The notes: a model not told the origin generated them from the letters alone. 64,000 nt of DNA from Nocardioides pantholopis (GCF_003710085.1 NZ_CP033324.1:558001-622000); one strand, 5' to 3'; numbered from the stretch's first letter, positions 17,105-26,783 are shown. Numbers and translations are program-made.

Positions 17105-17770
17105 ATGGAGCACACGTTCGACAACGAGTACTGGGACCAGATCTGGCAGGGCGACCGCGCGGCGGCGATGGGATCGGGCCAGCCGAACCCGCACCTCGCG
17201 CACGAGGTCGGCGACCTGGTGCCCGGGACCGCGCTCGACGCAGGCTGCGGCGCCGGAGCCGAGGCGATCTGGCTCGCCGGGCGCGGCTGGCAGGTCACCG
17301 GCGCGGACATCGCCGCCGCGGCGCTCGACCGCGCCGCCGACGCTGGAGTTGCCCAGCGGGTGCAGTGGGTGCAGGCGGACCTGTCCACCTGGGAGCCCGA
17401 CGCACAGTACGACCTGGTCACCACCTCCTACGCCCACCCCGCGATGCCACAGCTGGAGTTCTACGACCGCGCTGCCACCTGGGTGGCCCCCGGAGGCACC
17501 CTCCTCATCGTCGGTCACCTCCACCACGAGGACACCGCGGACGACCACCGGCACGGAAGCGATCAGGGGCATGGGCACGGCAGGCACGGCAGGCACGTCG
17601 ACGGGCCGCCCGCTTCGGCCTCGGCAACCGCTGCCAGCATCACCGCACGCCTCGATCCGGCCGAGTGGGAGATCGTGACCGCTGAGGAGGCACACCGGAC
17701 CATGTCCGGCCCCGAAGGCCGCGAGAACACCATCCACGACGTCGTCGTCAGAGCGACTCGACGCAGCTGA
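17105..17770 (+). CDS. Class I SAM-dependent methyltransferase with His-rich insertion
   Basis: The 221-residue protein has the SAM motif LDAGCGAGAEAIWLA (44-58) and VTGADIA, resembling small TehB/thiopurine-type methyltransferases. Nine histidines are packed into residues 138-164 (including HRHGSDQGHGHGRHGRH) between the post-motif strand and the last helices, an insertion not usual in the fold. The start at ATG 17105 is preferred to a frame opening inside the neighbour; GAAGGA lies upstream. It is divergent from an XRE-cupin gene. Metal, tellurite or xenobiotic response is possible; the substrate is unknown. Confidence 0.8.
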   Translation: MEHTFDNEYWDQIWQGDRAAAMGSGQPNPHLAHEVGDLVPGTALDAGCGAGAEAIWLAGRGWQVTGADIAAAALDRAADAGVAQRVQWVQADLSTWEPDAQYDLVTTSYAHPAMPQLEFYDRAATWVAPGGTLLIVGHLHHEDTADDHRHGSDQGHGHGRHGRHVDGPPASASATAASITARLDPAEWEIVTAEEAHRTMSGPEGRENTIHDVVVRATRRS

Positions 17771-17786
17771 CGTTGAAAGGCCCTTC

Positions 17787-18296
17787 ATGAGTACGAACCC
17801 ACGGCCGCCGCTCATCACCCGCCCCGACAAGACGGTGCCGGTGACCGTCCTCGCCCGTACGACGGCGCCGCCGGCCGACGCCTTCGAGATCATCGCGCCC
17901 ATCGACCTCGCGACCGTCTTCCACCCGGTCTTCCCCTTCCCGGGGGTCACCGAGGTTCGCAACCAGACCGAGTCGTGGGACCACCCGGGCCCGTCACGGA
18001 CGCCCACGTTCGACGACGGTTACCAGGCGACCGAACGTCTCACCGAGTACGTCGCCGGCCAAGGCTTCGCCTACGAGCTGACCGAGTTCACCAACGTCCT
18101 CGGACGGCTTGCCGCCGGCGTCCGCGGCGAATGGTCATTCCTCCCCGACGGGGACGGTTGCCTGATCCGGTGGACCTACGAGTTCAAGCCGCTGCGCGGA
18201 CGCCGGCTCATCCTGGCCGGCCCGTTCCGCCCTCTGTGGCGTCGCTACATGCAGCGGGCCCTCGACCGGATGGTCGATGTCGTCGAAGCCCGCTGA
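17787..18296 (+). CDS. SRPBCC-fold protein (polyketide cyclase/START-like)
   Basis: The 169-residue protein has the SRPBCC pattern: an N-terminal strand VTVLARTTAPPADAFEIIAP, a middle region ending GEWSFLPDGDGCLIRWTYEF and a long C-terminal helix RPLWRRYMQRALDRMVDVVE. Such proteins bind hydrophobic ligands. It starts 16 bases after the methyltransferase gene with GAAAGG upstream, so the two are probably cotranscribed. Confidence 0.78.
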   Translation: MSTNPRPPLITRPDKTVPVTVLARTTAPPADAFEIIAPIDLATVFHPVFPFPGVTEVRNQTESWDHPGPSRTPTFDDGYQATERLTEYVAGQGFAYELTEFTNVLGRLAAGVRGEWSFLPDGDGCLIRWTYEFKPLRGRRLILAGPFRPLWRRYMQRALDRMVDVVEAR

Positions 18297-18341
18297 CGCT
18301 GGCGAGACGTCATCGGCATCGACCTGAGCGCTAGCTCGGTT

Positions 18342-19790
18342 CTAGGAGCCGGCCCCGCGCGGCCGGAGCGCGTCGTCGAGCGGCTGCCCGGCCGGTCCGG
18401 CCCAGGCGACGTGGCCGTCCGGGCGCACCAGCATCGCCGCCGTGCCCGGCACCGGTGGAGTCGGTGCGGCCGGGGCGAACGTCGACAGCCCGGCGGCGGA
18501 CGCGTATCGGGCGAGCACGGGTCCGGGCGCGACCAGTGTGAAGCCGGCCGGGTCCAGGGACTGGTGCAGGCGCCGGCCGTCCCGGTCGGTCAGGTCGGGG
18601 GCTCGGCTGCCGACGAGGTCGTGCTGACCCGGAGGCGCGGGGTAGCGCAGTCCGATCCCGCTGATCCGCAACGCCGCGCGGGCGCCGACCGGGGCCAGCC
18701 CCAGGGCCCTGCGAAAGGCCAGGTCGCGGGCGCCCCGGGCCAGGCGACTACGCAGCATCGCCACCCGGATCAGGGCCCCGCTGGTGCGCACCGCGCTCGC
18801 ACCGATCGGCTTGCGCTCGGCCTCGTAGGTGTCCAGCAGCGACTCCTCGGCCCGGCCGTCGAGCACCGCCGCCAGCTTCCATCCGAGGTTGGCGGCGTCC
18901 TGGAGACCGGTGTTCATGCCCATGCCGCCGGCGGGGGAGTGCACGTGGGCGGCGTCCCCGGCCAGGAGCACCCGACCCACCCGGTAGCTGGTGACCTGGC
19001 GCTCGTCGCTGTGGAAGCGCGACATCCAGCGCGGGGAGTGCATGCCGAGGTCGGTCCCGAGCACCCGTCGGGTGAGGTCGCGCAGCTCGTCCAGCGAGAC
19101 CGGGACGTCCTCGGACGGCTCCCGACGCGGGTCCCGGGCGATGAGCCGGTACCAGCCGTCGCCGTACGGCACGACGAAGCAGAAGCCCTCGCGGTTGCCG
19201 ACCACCGTGAGCAGCTCCCCGGGCGGCTGCGTCATCCGGACGTCGGCGAGCATCAGCGAGCGGACGACTGACCTCCCCGGGAAGTCCAGTCCGAGCTGGC
19301 TGCGAACTGTCGAGTGGTGCCCGTCCGTGCCGACGACGTAGCGGGCGCGGACCGGGCTCCGGGTCGACTCGAGGTCGAGCCGTACGCCGTCCTCGTCCTG
19401 GGCGAGCGAGACGACCCGGGCGCCGCGCCGCAGGTCCACGCCCGCGTCGACCGCGCGCGCGAGCAGCAGCCGCTCGACGTGGTACTGCGGGGTGACCAGC
19501 AGGAACGGGAACCGGCTCGGCAGGGTGGCGAAGGAGACCGACACGGACCCGAACAGCCGCAGGCCGTCCACCGCGTTGCCGGTCGCCACCAGGGCGTCGG
19601 CCAGGCCCCGGGCGTCCAGGTGCTCGAGCGTGCGGGCGTGGACGGCGAACGCCCGGGTCAGGTTGGACTCCTCGGTCCGCTTCTCCAGCAGCGCCACCCG
19701 CGCGCCGGCGCGCGCCAGGTCACCCGCCAGCAGCAGGCCGGTCGGCCCGGCCCCGACGACCGCGACGTCGACGACCTCGCGACCGCCCAT
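18342..19790 (-). CDS. FAD-dependent aromatic hydroxylase (PheA/TfdB family)
   Basis: The 482-residue protein has a Rossmann FAD motif VVGAGPTGLLLAGDLARAGA at residues 11-30, the DG-type motif GTDGHHSTVRSQLGLDFPG and the second FAD motif GDAAHVHSPAGGMGMN. It ends in a thioredoxin-like C-terminal part. Such flavoproteins hydroxylate phenols or polyketides with NAD(P)H and O2. ATG start with GAGGAGG upstream. It follows the PAP2 gene by 15 bases on the same strand. Confidence 0.87.
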   Translation of the reverse strand: MGGREVVDVAVVGAGPTGLLLAGDLARAGARVALLEKRTEESNLTRAFAVHARTLEHLDARGLADALVATGNAVDGLRLFGSVSVSFATLPSRFPFLLVTPQYHVERLLLARAVDAGVDLRRGARVVSLAQDEDGVRLDLESTRSPVRARYVVGTDGHHSTVRSQLGLDFPGRSVVRSLMLADVRMTQPPGELLTVVGNREGFCFVVPYGDGWYRLIARDPRREPSEDVPVSLDELRDLTRRVLGTDLGMHSPRWMSRFHSDERQVTSYRVGRVLLAGDAAHVHSPAGGMGMNTGLQDAANLGWKLAAVLDGRAEESLLDTYEAERKPIGASAVRTSGALIRVAMLRSRLARGARDLAFRRALGLAPVGARAALRISGIGLRYPAPPGQHDLVGSRAPDLTDRDGRRLHQSLDPAGFTLVAPGPVLARYASAAGLSTFAPAAPTPPVPGTAAMLVRPDGHVAWAGPAGQPLDDALRPRGAGS

Positions 19791-19805
19791 GGCGTCCTCC
19801 TCGGC

Positions 19806-20711
19806 TCAGTGCGCGATGGATGAACCAGATGGTACGCGCGTCGCCGGGTGGCGGGAAGGACCGCGATCGAACGGGGTCAGGCCGACTCGGCGCAGGCAGG
19901 CGTCGGCGAGGACGAGCAGCAGCACTCCGGCGGCCGCGTCGAGCCACCAGTGGTTGGCGGTGACGATGACGATGAACGTCGTCAGCAGCGCGTGGGTGAC
20001 CGCGACCGCGGCCAGCCAGCGGGGGCCGGTGCGGACGACGACGTAGGCGATGACGACTGCCCAGCCGACATGCAGGCTCGGCATGGCGGCGAACTGGTTG
20101 GCCACGTCGGCGCTGGCCCCGTCGTACGGCGAGGGTCCGTAGCGGGCCATCGTGTCGACGAATCCCCACTGCGGGAACATCCGCGGCGGGGCCAGCGGGA
20201 AGACCATGTGGATGACCAGGGCTGCGCCGGTCTGCAGGGCGAGCAGGTTGCGGGCCCACCGGTACTCGGCCGCCGGCCGGCGGAGGAACCCCCAGGCCAG
20301 GAACACGACCATGAGCGGGAAGTGGACGCCGGTGTAGTACGTGTTCAGGAGCCGGAACAGGGCCTCGGAGTGCACCCAGGCCTGGATCGCCGCCTCGGAC
20401 GGCAGGCCCAGGGTGTGCTGGATCCGGTGCACGGCGTCGGCGTGCTGCCGCGCGACGGCCTCCTGGCCGGTGATCAGGGCGCGGCCCACCTTGTACAGGC
20501 CGAACAGCACCAGGACCAGCGTCAGCTCGCGCAGCGGGCGCGCCAGGCTGGGCGGGACCAGGTCGCGGGCGCGCCGGCGCGGTTCCGCAACCACGGACGG
20601 CGGCTCCGGCAGCACCTGGGGGGTGCCGCCGGAGCCGCCGTCGTGGAGTGCTGTCAAGACCTCAGCCGGGAAGCCCGGCCGGGGTGCCCGGAGCGCCGAC
20701 AGCCTTGCCAC
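19806..20711 (-). CDS. PAP2-family membrane phosphatase/phosphotransferase
   Basis: The protein has about six membrane segments and the PAP2 signature in the order PLAPPRM, AMPSLHVGWA and ANHWWLDAAAG (catalytic His and Asp). The layout resembles the inositolphosphotransferase-like branch (AUR1/DUF5933-type). The upstream limit is uncertain. The GTG at 20711 overlaps the preceding gene by 50 bases and has no clear RBS. A TTG at 20657 or a later GTG may be the true start, and the first 70 residues are probably disordered. Confidence 0.82.
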   Translation of the reverse strand: MARLSALRAPRPGFPAEVLTALHDGGSGGTPQVLPEPPSVVAEPRRRARDLVPPSLARPLRELTLVLVLFGLYKVGRALITGQEAVARQHADAVHRIQHTLGLPSEAAIQAWVHSEALFRLLNTYYTGVHFPLMVVFLAWGFLRRPAAEYRWARNLLALQTGAALVIHMVFPLAPPRMFPQWGFVDTMARYGPSPYDGASADVANQFAAMPSLHVGWAVVIAYVVVRTGPRWLAAVAVTHALLTTFIVIVTANHWWLDAAAGVLLLVLADACLRRVGLTPFDRGPSRHPATRVPSGSSIAH

Positions 20712-22875
20712 CGGGGCCCTCGGGGCCCTCGGGGTCCGCTGAGGTCGGCTTCTTGCTCCCGCGCTCCGGGGCGTACCGCGGACCCATGGGGGCGTGCGGC
20801 TTCGCGTTCGTGCGGTTGACCCACCGGTCGACGACCAGCAGGTTGAGCAGCAGCCCGGCGACGCCCCAGACCGCCAGCACCAGCAGGTCGGACCCGACCC
20901 CGGTCCCGTCGAGGTAGACCACCGATCGGGCGATGTCGACAGCAGCCGGCAGCGGCAGGATGTCGGCGAGCGGGCGGAAGTACTCCGGGACCATGTAGAT
21001 CGAGAGTCCGCCTCCGGAGGCCGGCACGCCGGCGAGCATCACCACGATCATCACCGGGATCAGCCCGAACAGGCCCAGGGTCCGGGTCAGCACCGCGCTG
21101 GCCAGCCCGACGGCGAAGATGGTCGGGATGCCGTATCCGATCAGCGCGAGCGCGTGCCCGTTGACCGCCCCGATGAGGACGTCGTAGAGGAACCACAGCC
21201 ACACCGCCATGCCCACCGACCAGCCGCCGAGCAGCGGCAGCAGCTGGCGGGTACGGGTCAGGTCGGGCGCTCCGCCGCGCATGACGGCGAAGAACAGGAA
21301 GCCCGCCATGATCCAGCCCATGCCGACGTAGAGGCTGTTGCTGCCGTTGACGTCGTCGTCGGTGAGTGGGGCGATGTCCTCGACGACGAGCTCGGCACCG
21401 CTGCCCGCGGCGACCGGCGTGAACATCTGGACGACAGTCGACTTCTGGCTGGCGCCGGCGCCGCCGGCGGTCACCAGCGTCGGCTGGCCGCCCTGCTCGG
21501 TCGGCAGCACGTACGCCGCGACCAGGTCCTGGCTGCGGATCTGGTCGGCCGCCTCGTCGGCGGACTCGACCACCGTCAGGTCGACGTACTGACCCAGCTG
21601 GGGCTCGACGCCCGCGACGAACTGCTCCGCCGCAGCGGCCGGGCCGACGACCGCGACCGGCACGTCGCGCACCTCCGGCTGGTGCATGGACAGGCTCATC
21701 AGCGTGACGACGGTGATCATGATCGTGAGCGGGAAGGCCGCGACCGCCAGCACCCGGTTGCGGTACGGCGCGACGGGCCCGCCCGACAGGGCCGGAAGCG
21801 GCGCGTCCGGGGCGGTGTACAGCGGTCCGCCGACGATGAGGTCGCCGGACTTGCGCTCCTTCAGGATCGCGAGCAGCAGGGCCGCGACCAGCCAGGCGGC
21901 CAGGGTCAGGACGTGCTTCCAGACGCCGTCCCCGCCGAAGTAGATGACCGAGCGCAGGGCCTCGCCGGCCGCCGGCAGCGGCAGCACCTCGTAGAGCCAC
22001 TGGAAGAACCCCGGCATCGTGTGCACCGACATGGCGAGGTTGGAGGACGGGACGCCGAAGACGACCCACAGCAGCATCCCCAGCAGGACCGCGAACGGGC
22101 CCATCACCTTCGTGAACAGCAGCTGGGCGATGCCGACCGCGGTCACCGCGAGCGTGCCGACCCCGAGGAACAGCGGGTAGTGGCCGTCGACGGCGCCGAC
22201 GATCGGCCCGAGGATCAGCCAGATCAGCGAGCTGGTGAGCGCGCCCCAGCCGAGGGTGATGGGGAGGAACCGGCGCACCCGCAGCAGGTTCGGAGTGCCC
22301 AGCAGCATGCCGCTCAGCGGCACGTAGCCGGCCAGCATCATCCCCATGGCGGCGAAGAGCACCATGGTCCCGGACCCGTCACCGGTCGGCAGCGGCTCGA
22401 TGTCGACGGTCTCGACCGTCCAGCCCTCGGCGAGGGCGGCCGGTGCCACCGTCTGGTCGAACACCGTCGCCTGGGAGGCGCCGCCGGCCATCGCGTGGTG
22501 GATGGTCGCGTTGGTGCCGGCCTCCGGCACCTCGATGGCGCCGACGGCCTCCTGGTTGCGGATCAGGTCCTCGGCCTCGGCGAGGTCGTCGACAGTGCGC
22601 ACCTCGAGCGCTCCGTCGGAGCTCTCCTCCAGCTCGGCGGCGAACTCCGCGGCCGCCGCGCCCTGGCCCACCACCGCGACCGGCATGTCACGAGGGTGCG
22701 GGTTGTGCATGGTGGACATGTACGTCGCGTACATCATCGTGACGATCAGGAACGGCATCACGAACAGGGCGATCAGACGGCCCTTGCGCTCGGCCGGGGT
22801 CTCGGGCGGCGGCGGCGGATACTTCGCCGCGCTGCGGTCGGGCTGCGCCGGCGGCGCGGAAGCGGGTGATGCCAC
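20662..22875 (-). CDS. Internally duplicated DUF3533/ABC-2-like membrane protein
   Basis: The 737-residue protein consists of two homologous halves. Each has one N-terminal membrane segment (LIALFVMPFLIVTMMYATYM; VLAVAAFPLTIMITVVTLMS), an external domain opening with PVAVVG and about six membrane segments. The single-unit relatives (SNG1/DUF3533, YhgE-Pip type) act in export or envelope stress. The GTG at 22875 is chosen over the upstream ATG because GAGGAG lies 5 bases before it. It is divergent from a TetR gene and heads a likely operon with the PAP2 and FAD-monooxygenase genes. Confidence 0.78.
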   Translation of the reverse strand: MASPASAPPAQPDRSAAKYPPPPPETPAERKGRLIALFVMPFLIVTMMYATYMSTMHNPHPRDMPVAVVGQGAAAAEFAAELEESSDGALEVRTVDDLAEAEDLIRNQEAVGAIEVPEAGTNATIHHAMAGGASQATVFDQTVAPAALAEGWTVETVDIEPLPTGDGSGTMVLFAAMGMMLAGYVPLSGMLLGTPNLLRVRRFLPITLGWGALTSSLIWLILGPIVGAVDGHYPLFLGVGTLAVTAVGIAQLLFTKVMGPFAVLLGMLLWVVFGVPSSNLAMSVHTMPGFFQWLYEVLPLPAAGEALRSVIYFGGDGVWKHVLTLAAWLVAALLLAILKERKSGDLIVGGPLYTAPDAPLPALSGGPVAPYRNRVLAVAAFPLTIMITVVTLMSLSMHQPEVRDVPVAVVGPAAAAEQFVAGVEPQLGQYVDLTVVESADEAADQIRSQDLVAAYVLPTEQGGQPTLVTAGGAGASQKSTVVQMFTPVAAGSGAELVVEDIAPLTDDDVNGSNSLYVGMGWIMAGFLFFAVMRGGAPDLTRTRQLLPLLGGWSVGMAVWLWFLYDVLIGAVNGHALALIGYGIPTIFAVGLASAVLTRTLGLFGLIPVMIVVMLAGVPASGGGLSIYMVPEYFRPLADILPLPAAVDIARSVVYLDGTGVGSDLLVLAVWGVAGLLLNLLVVDRWVNRTNAKPHAPMGPRYAPERGSKKPTSADPEGPEGPGGKAVGAPGTPAGLPG

Positions 22876-23028
22876 GATGTCTCCTCGTGCGGCGGCCTCG
22901 AGGAGGCGCTGCCGCAGAACGTTCGATATGACCCGGCAGGTGGGCCACGGTCGATAGTAAGTCATGTGGCGTATTACCGGACATTTTGAGTAGAGTCCAC
23001 CGGGTCAGGCCGCGAGTGGGAGGAAGCG

Positions 23029-23637
23029 ATGCCGCGTCACGACGCCCGGCACGAGCTCCTCGATGCCGCCGAACGTCTCTTCGCCGTCCACGGCATTCCC
23101 AACGTCTCGGACCGTCGGATCGCTGAGGCTGCCGCCAACACCAACCACTCGGCGGTCCGCTACTACTTCGGGGGGCGCGCGGGCCTGCTGCGGGCGCTGC
23201 TCGACCGGCATCAGGACGCCCTGGAGCCCGAGCGGGCCCGGCTCTTTGCGGAGTCGGACTCGCTGCTCGGCGACATCCGCGCACTGGTGCTCCCCCTGAC
23301 CACGCTGTACGCCGAGCTCCCGATCCCGAGCTGGCGCGCCCGGTTCCTCGACCAGGCCCAGCACGACCCGACCACCGCTGCCCTGGTCCGTGAGGTGGGC
23401 GCCGTGCACGCCCCGGCGGCCAAGGAGATCGTCGGGTCGGTCGTCGACCGGCTCGCGCACCTGGACCGGGCGGTCGTCGAAGGGCGCGCCACGCTGATGG
23501 TCCACATCGTCAGCAGCGCCTGCGCGGAGATCGAGGGGCGCGCGGAGAGGTCCGGTGAGCAGCCTCTCTGGTCGCAGGTCGGCACCTTCCTGTGCGACGC
23601 GATCGCCGGCATGCTCCAGGCCCCGATCACCCAGTAG
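23029..23637 (+). CDS. TetR-family transcriptional regulator
   Basis: The 202-residue protein has the TetR helix-turn-helix at residues 3-50 (ELLDAAERLFAVHGIPNVSDRRIAEAA, then NHSAVRYYFGGRAGLLRALL) and a ligand-binding helical domain with a TetR_C-type ending. ATG with GGGAGGAAG upstream. It is divergent from the duplicated membrane protein gene and probably represses it. No convincing long palindrome was found in the 153-base gap (only GTAA...TTAC arms near 22957-22977). Confidence 0.88.
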   Translation: MPRHDARHELLDAAERLFAVHGIPNVSDRRIAEAAANTNHSAVRYYFGGRAGLLRALLDRHQDALEPERARLFAESDSLLGDIRALVLPLTTLYAELPIPSWRARFLDQAQHDPTTAALVREVGAVHAPAAKEIVGSVVDRLAHLDRAVVEGRATLMVHIVSSACAEIEGRAERSGEQPLWSQVGTFLCDAIAGMLQAPITQ

Positions 23638-23640
23638 CGG

Positions 23641-24453
23641 CTACCCGTCCCCGGGGAACAGCCGGGCGAGGGCACGCAGGGCGTTGTCGCGGTACGTCGA
23701 CCGGCCCGCGCCGAGCCCGTAGGCCAGGTCCTCCAGGGCCCGGAGCCGGGCGTGGACGAGCGCGCGCTCGCGGAGCCCCGGGTCGCCGAGCCCGGAGCCG
23801 GTGAAGCGCACCATCGCGCGCTCGCCCGCCGCGGGACCCAGGTCGCGCAGCACCAGGCCGAGGTCGACGGCCGGATCGCCGAGCGCGGCGTCGGACCAGT
23901 CGATGATGCCGGTGATGCCGACGTCGTCGACGAGGACGTGCTCGGCGCCGAGGTCCTGGTGGGTCAGCACCGGGTCGGCCGGGTGGAGGTCGGGGATGCT
24001 GCGCAGGAACGCCTCCACCGACCGGCGCCGGCCGAGGGGCACCAGGTGCCGCGCCTGCGCCCATGCGTCGGCGGCTTCGGCCAGCAGGTCGCCGAGCAGT
24101 GGCAGGTCCACGGGGACCAGTCGCTCGACCCGGGCTCGGGGAGCCAGGGCCAGCGCCGCGATGTGGCCGCCGAGCTCGGACCCGAGCCGGACCGCGGCGG
24201 CGGGCGGGAGCGCGGGCAGCAGGTCGAGCAGCGGCGTGCCGCCGACCCGCTCCAGCTCCATGACGCCCTGGGCGGGCCAGGTGCCGAGCACCCACGGGAC
24301 CGGCACCGGCGTGGTGGTGCGGACCAGCGCCAGGAGGGCCGCCTCGCTCGCGACGTCCAGGCCGTCGGCGCCGGGCCGCCGGCGGCGGACCACCGTGTCG
24401 GCCCGGCCGGGCGTGACCTCGTGGTCCAGGCCGCCCAGGCCGCCCGGGCTCAC
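23641..24453 (-). CDS. Aminoglycoside phosphotransferase-family kinase (APH)
   Basis: The 270-residue protein has the APH catalytic loop LTHQDLGAEHVLVDD (His165, Asp167) and the Mg-binding GIIDWSDAALGDPAVDL (Asp185). The usual Asn of the loop is His172, as is common in actinobacterial members. The family phosphorylates small alcohols or aminoglycosides; the substrate is unknown. The GTG start overlaps the stop of the MmpL gene (GTGA), so the two are translationally coupled. It converges with the TetR gene. Confidence 0.83.
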   Translation of the reverse strand: MSPGGLGGLDHEVTPGRADTVVRRRRPGADGLDVASEAALLALVRTTTPVPVPWVLGTWPAQGVMELERVGGTPLLDLLPALPPAAAVRLGSELGGHIAALALAPRARVERLVPVDLPLLGDLLAEAADAWAQARHLVPLGRRRSVEAFLRSIPDLHPADPVLTHQDLGAEHVLVDDVGITGIIDWSDAALGDPAVDLGLVLRDLGPAAGERAMVRFTGSGLGDPGLRERALVHARLRALEDLAYGLGAGRSTYRDNALRALARLFPGDG

Positions 24454-26600
24454 GGGACCTCCTCCACCGCCGGCGCCGGGCGCTCGATCCGCAGCCGGGG
24501 CAGGGACCGGTCCAGCCAGCGCGGCAGCCACCAGTTCCGGTCCCCGAGCAGCTCCATGGTCGCCGGGACCAGCACCATCCGCACCACGGTGGCGTCGACG
24601 AGGACCGCGAAGGCCAGGGCGAACCCGAACAGCTGGAGCTCCCGGGTGGAGCCGAGCACGAAGCTCCCGAACACGCACACCATGATCGCCGCCGCCGCGG
24701 TGATCACCCGGGCGGTCCGCGCCAGCCCCTCGGCCACCGCCGCGGCGTTGTCGCCGGTGCGGTCGTACTCCTCCCGGATCCGGGAGAGCAGGAAGACCTC
24801 GTAGTCCATCGACAGCCCGAACGTGATCGCGATCAGCATCATCGGCGCCCAGGCCTCGAACGGGGCGCTGGCGCCCAGGTCGAGCAGGTCCACGCCCCAG
24901 CCCCACTGGAAGACCGCGACCGTGGCGCCGAACGCCGCGCCGAGCGAGAGCAGGTTGACCACCACCGCCTTCACCGCGACCACCACCCCGCGGAACACCG
25001 CCATCAGCAGCACCATCGCCAGCCCCAGGACCACCGCCAGGAACACCGGCAGTCGATCGGCGTTGTAGTCGGCGAAGTCCACGGCCGCGGCCGTGGTGCC
25101 GCCCACCGCGGCCTGCGCGCCCGAGCCCTCGAGGCTCGCGGGGATCACGTCCTCGCGCAGCCGGTGCACCAGGTCGGTCGTCGCCTGCGCCTGCGGACCG
25201 GTGGTCGGGACCACCCTGAGGGCTGCGGCCTCGCCGTTCTCGGCGACCACGGGCGGGCTCACCTCGGCCACCCCGGGGGTGCTGGCGAGGTCGTCGGCCA
25301 GGCCGTCGAGGAGGCCGTCGCCCGCCCGGCCCGGGTCCACCGCGACGACCAGGGGGCCGTTGGTGCCGGCTCCGAAGCCGTCGGCGAGCAGGTCGTAGGC
25401 GCGCCGGTCGGTGTGGCTCGTGGGGCTGGTGCCGGCGTCGGAGAAGCCCAACCGGATGTCGAGCACCGGGATCGTGAGCACGACCAGCACCGCGGTGGAG
25501 GCGAGCGCCCAGGGCAGCGGGTGCCGCTGGACCTGGCGGCTCCAGCGGCGCGCCGGGCCATCGTCGTCCCCGCCTCCGGCACCTGTGCGGCGCCGGTGGA
25601 CCGAGAACCTGTCGATCCGCAGGCCGACCACCCCCAGCATCGCGGGCAGCAGCGTGAGCGCGGCGGCCATCGTGATCAGCACCGCGCCGGCGATGCCCAG
25701 CGCCACGCCGGTGATGAACTTCAGGTCCATGAGCACCAGCCCCAGCGACGCGATGACCACGGTGACCCCCGCGAACAGGACCGAGCGACCCGCGGTGGCC
25801 TGGGCGAGCACCGCCGACCGGGCGGGGGAGAGCCCCGAGGCGAGGCCCTCGCGGTGGCGGGTGACCACCAGCAGGGCGTAGTCGATCCCGACGCCGATCG
25901 CGATCATCGCCGAGACCGGGGCGGCGAAGGTCGGCATCTCCACCCAGCGCGAGCCCAGGCCCACGACCGCGACGCCGCTCGCGGCGCCCACCAGCCCGAT
26001 CAGGATCGGCAGGCCCATCGCGAGGACCGAGCCGAACGCGAACAGCAGGATCACCATCGCGGCCACGATCCCGATCAGCTCGGCGGGCGGCCCGGACTCG
26101 GTGCCGCTCTCGACGGGCAGGCCGCCGACCTCGACGGTGAGGCCGCCGTCGTCGTACCGGTCCCGGAGCTCGCCGAGGTCCTCCTGCAGCGGCGCCAGGT
26201 CCTCCCGGTCCTCCGGCACCTCGACCGCGACGAACCCCAGGCGCCCGTCCGCGGTGAGCTGGTCGGCGCCCTCGGCCGACCACGGGCTCACGACGCGGGC
26301 ATCCGGCGCGAGCGCCTCGACGTCGGCGACCAGGGCGTCGACGGCCGAGCGCGCCTCGGGCGAGTCCAGGCCCTCGTCGTGCTGGAGCACCACCTGCACC
26401 TGGGTGCCGCCGCCGTACGACAGGCCGCCCCGGTCCAGGATCTCGATCGCGCGCTGGCTCTCGGACCCCGGCAGGGCGTAGTCGTCCTCGGCCTCGCCGC
26501 CGAACGCGCCGGCCAGGACCGACAGGCCGATCACCGCCGCCACCCAGCCCGCCAGGACCGTGCGCCGGTGCCGCAGGCACGCGCGTGCGATGCGTTCCAT
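24450..26600 (-). CDS. MMPL/RND-family transporter
   Basis: The 716-residue protein is an RND-type export protein with two repeats, each a membrane helix, a large external domain and five membrane helices. The motif IGIDYALLVVTRHREGL in helix 4 is the proton-relay region of MmpL proteins. Homologues export lipids, siderophores or drugs. The ATG at 26600 has GAGGAGGGG upstream. It is coupled to the APH kinase gene. Confidence 0.88.
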   Translation of the reverse strand: MERIARACLRHRRTVLAGWVAAVIGLSVLAGAFGGEAEDDYALPGSESQRAIEILDRGGLSYGGGTQVQVVLQHDEGLDSPEARSAVDALVADVEALAPDARVVSPWSAEGADQLTADGRLGFVAVEVPEDREDLAPLQEDLGELRDRYDDGGLTVEVGGLPVESGTESGPPAELIGIVAAMVILLFAFGSVLAMGLPILIGLVGAASGVAVVGLGSRWVEMPTFAAPVSAMIAIGVGIDYALLVVTRHREGLASGLSPARSAVLAQATAGRSVLFAGVTVVIASLGLVLMDLKFITGVALGIAGAVLITMAAALTLLPAMLGVVGLRIDRFSVHRRRTGAGGGDDDGPARRWSRQVQRHPLPWALASTAVLVVLTIPVLDIRLGFSDAGTSPTSHTDRRAYDLLADGFGAGTNGPLVVAVDPGRAGDGLLDGLADDLASTPGVAEVSPPVVAENGEAAALRVVPTTGPQAQATTDLVHRLREDVIPASLEGSGAQAAVGGTTAAAVDFADYNADRLPVFLAVVLGLAMVLLMAVFRGVVVAVKAVVVNLLSLGAAFGATVAVFQWGWGVDLLDLGASAPFEAWAPMMLIAITFGLSMDYEVFLLSRIREEYDRTGDNAAAVAEGLARTARVITAAAAIMVCVFGSFVLGSTRELQLFGFALAFAVLVDATVVRMVLVPATMELLGDRNWWLPRWLDRSLPRLRIERPAPAVEEVP

Positions 26601-26783
26601 CGCGATCCCCTCCTCTCCTCCTCGGCCGCAGTCGTCAGCGGATCGCCGCCGACGCTGCCGGAGGAGGGGGCCCGGCGAATCCCGCCAGGAGCGAGATCGC
26701 CCGCGCGCGCAGGCGACAGGACGGTCGGTCGCACGCGACACCGGTGTCGCCGCCAGGCTGACGACGGGCGCGCCGCCCGTTCC

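Noticed and set aside
20794..22869. Long plus-strand ORF opposite the DUF3533-like gene
   Set aside because: A shadow of GC-rich codons: its product is a run of Gln, Arg, Asp and His without fold, while the minus frame has clear membrane domains.
22876..23028. TetR operator in the divergent gap
   Set aside because: Only 4-bp arms (GTAA...TTAC) with mismatches were found, too weak to call.
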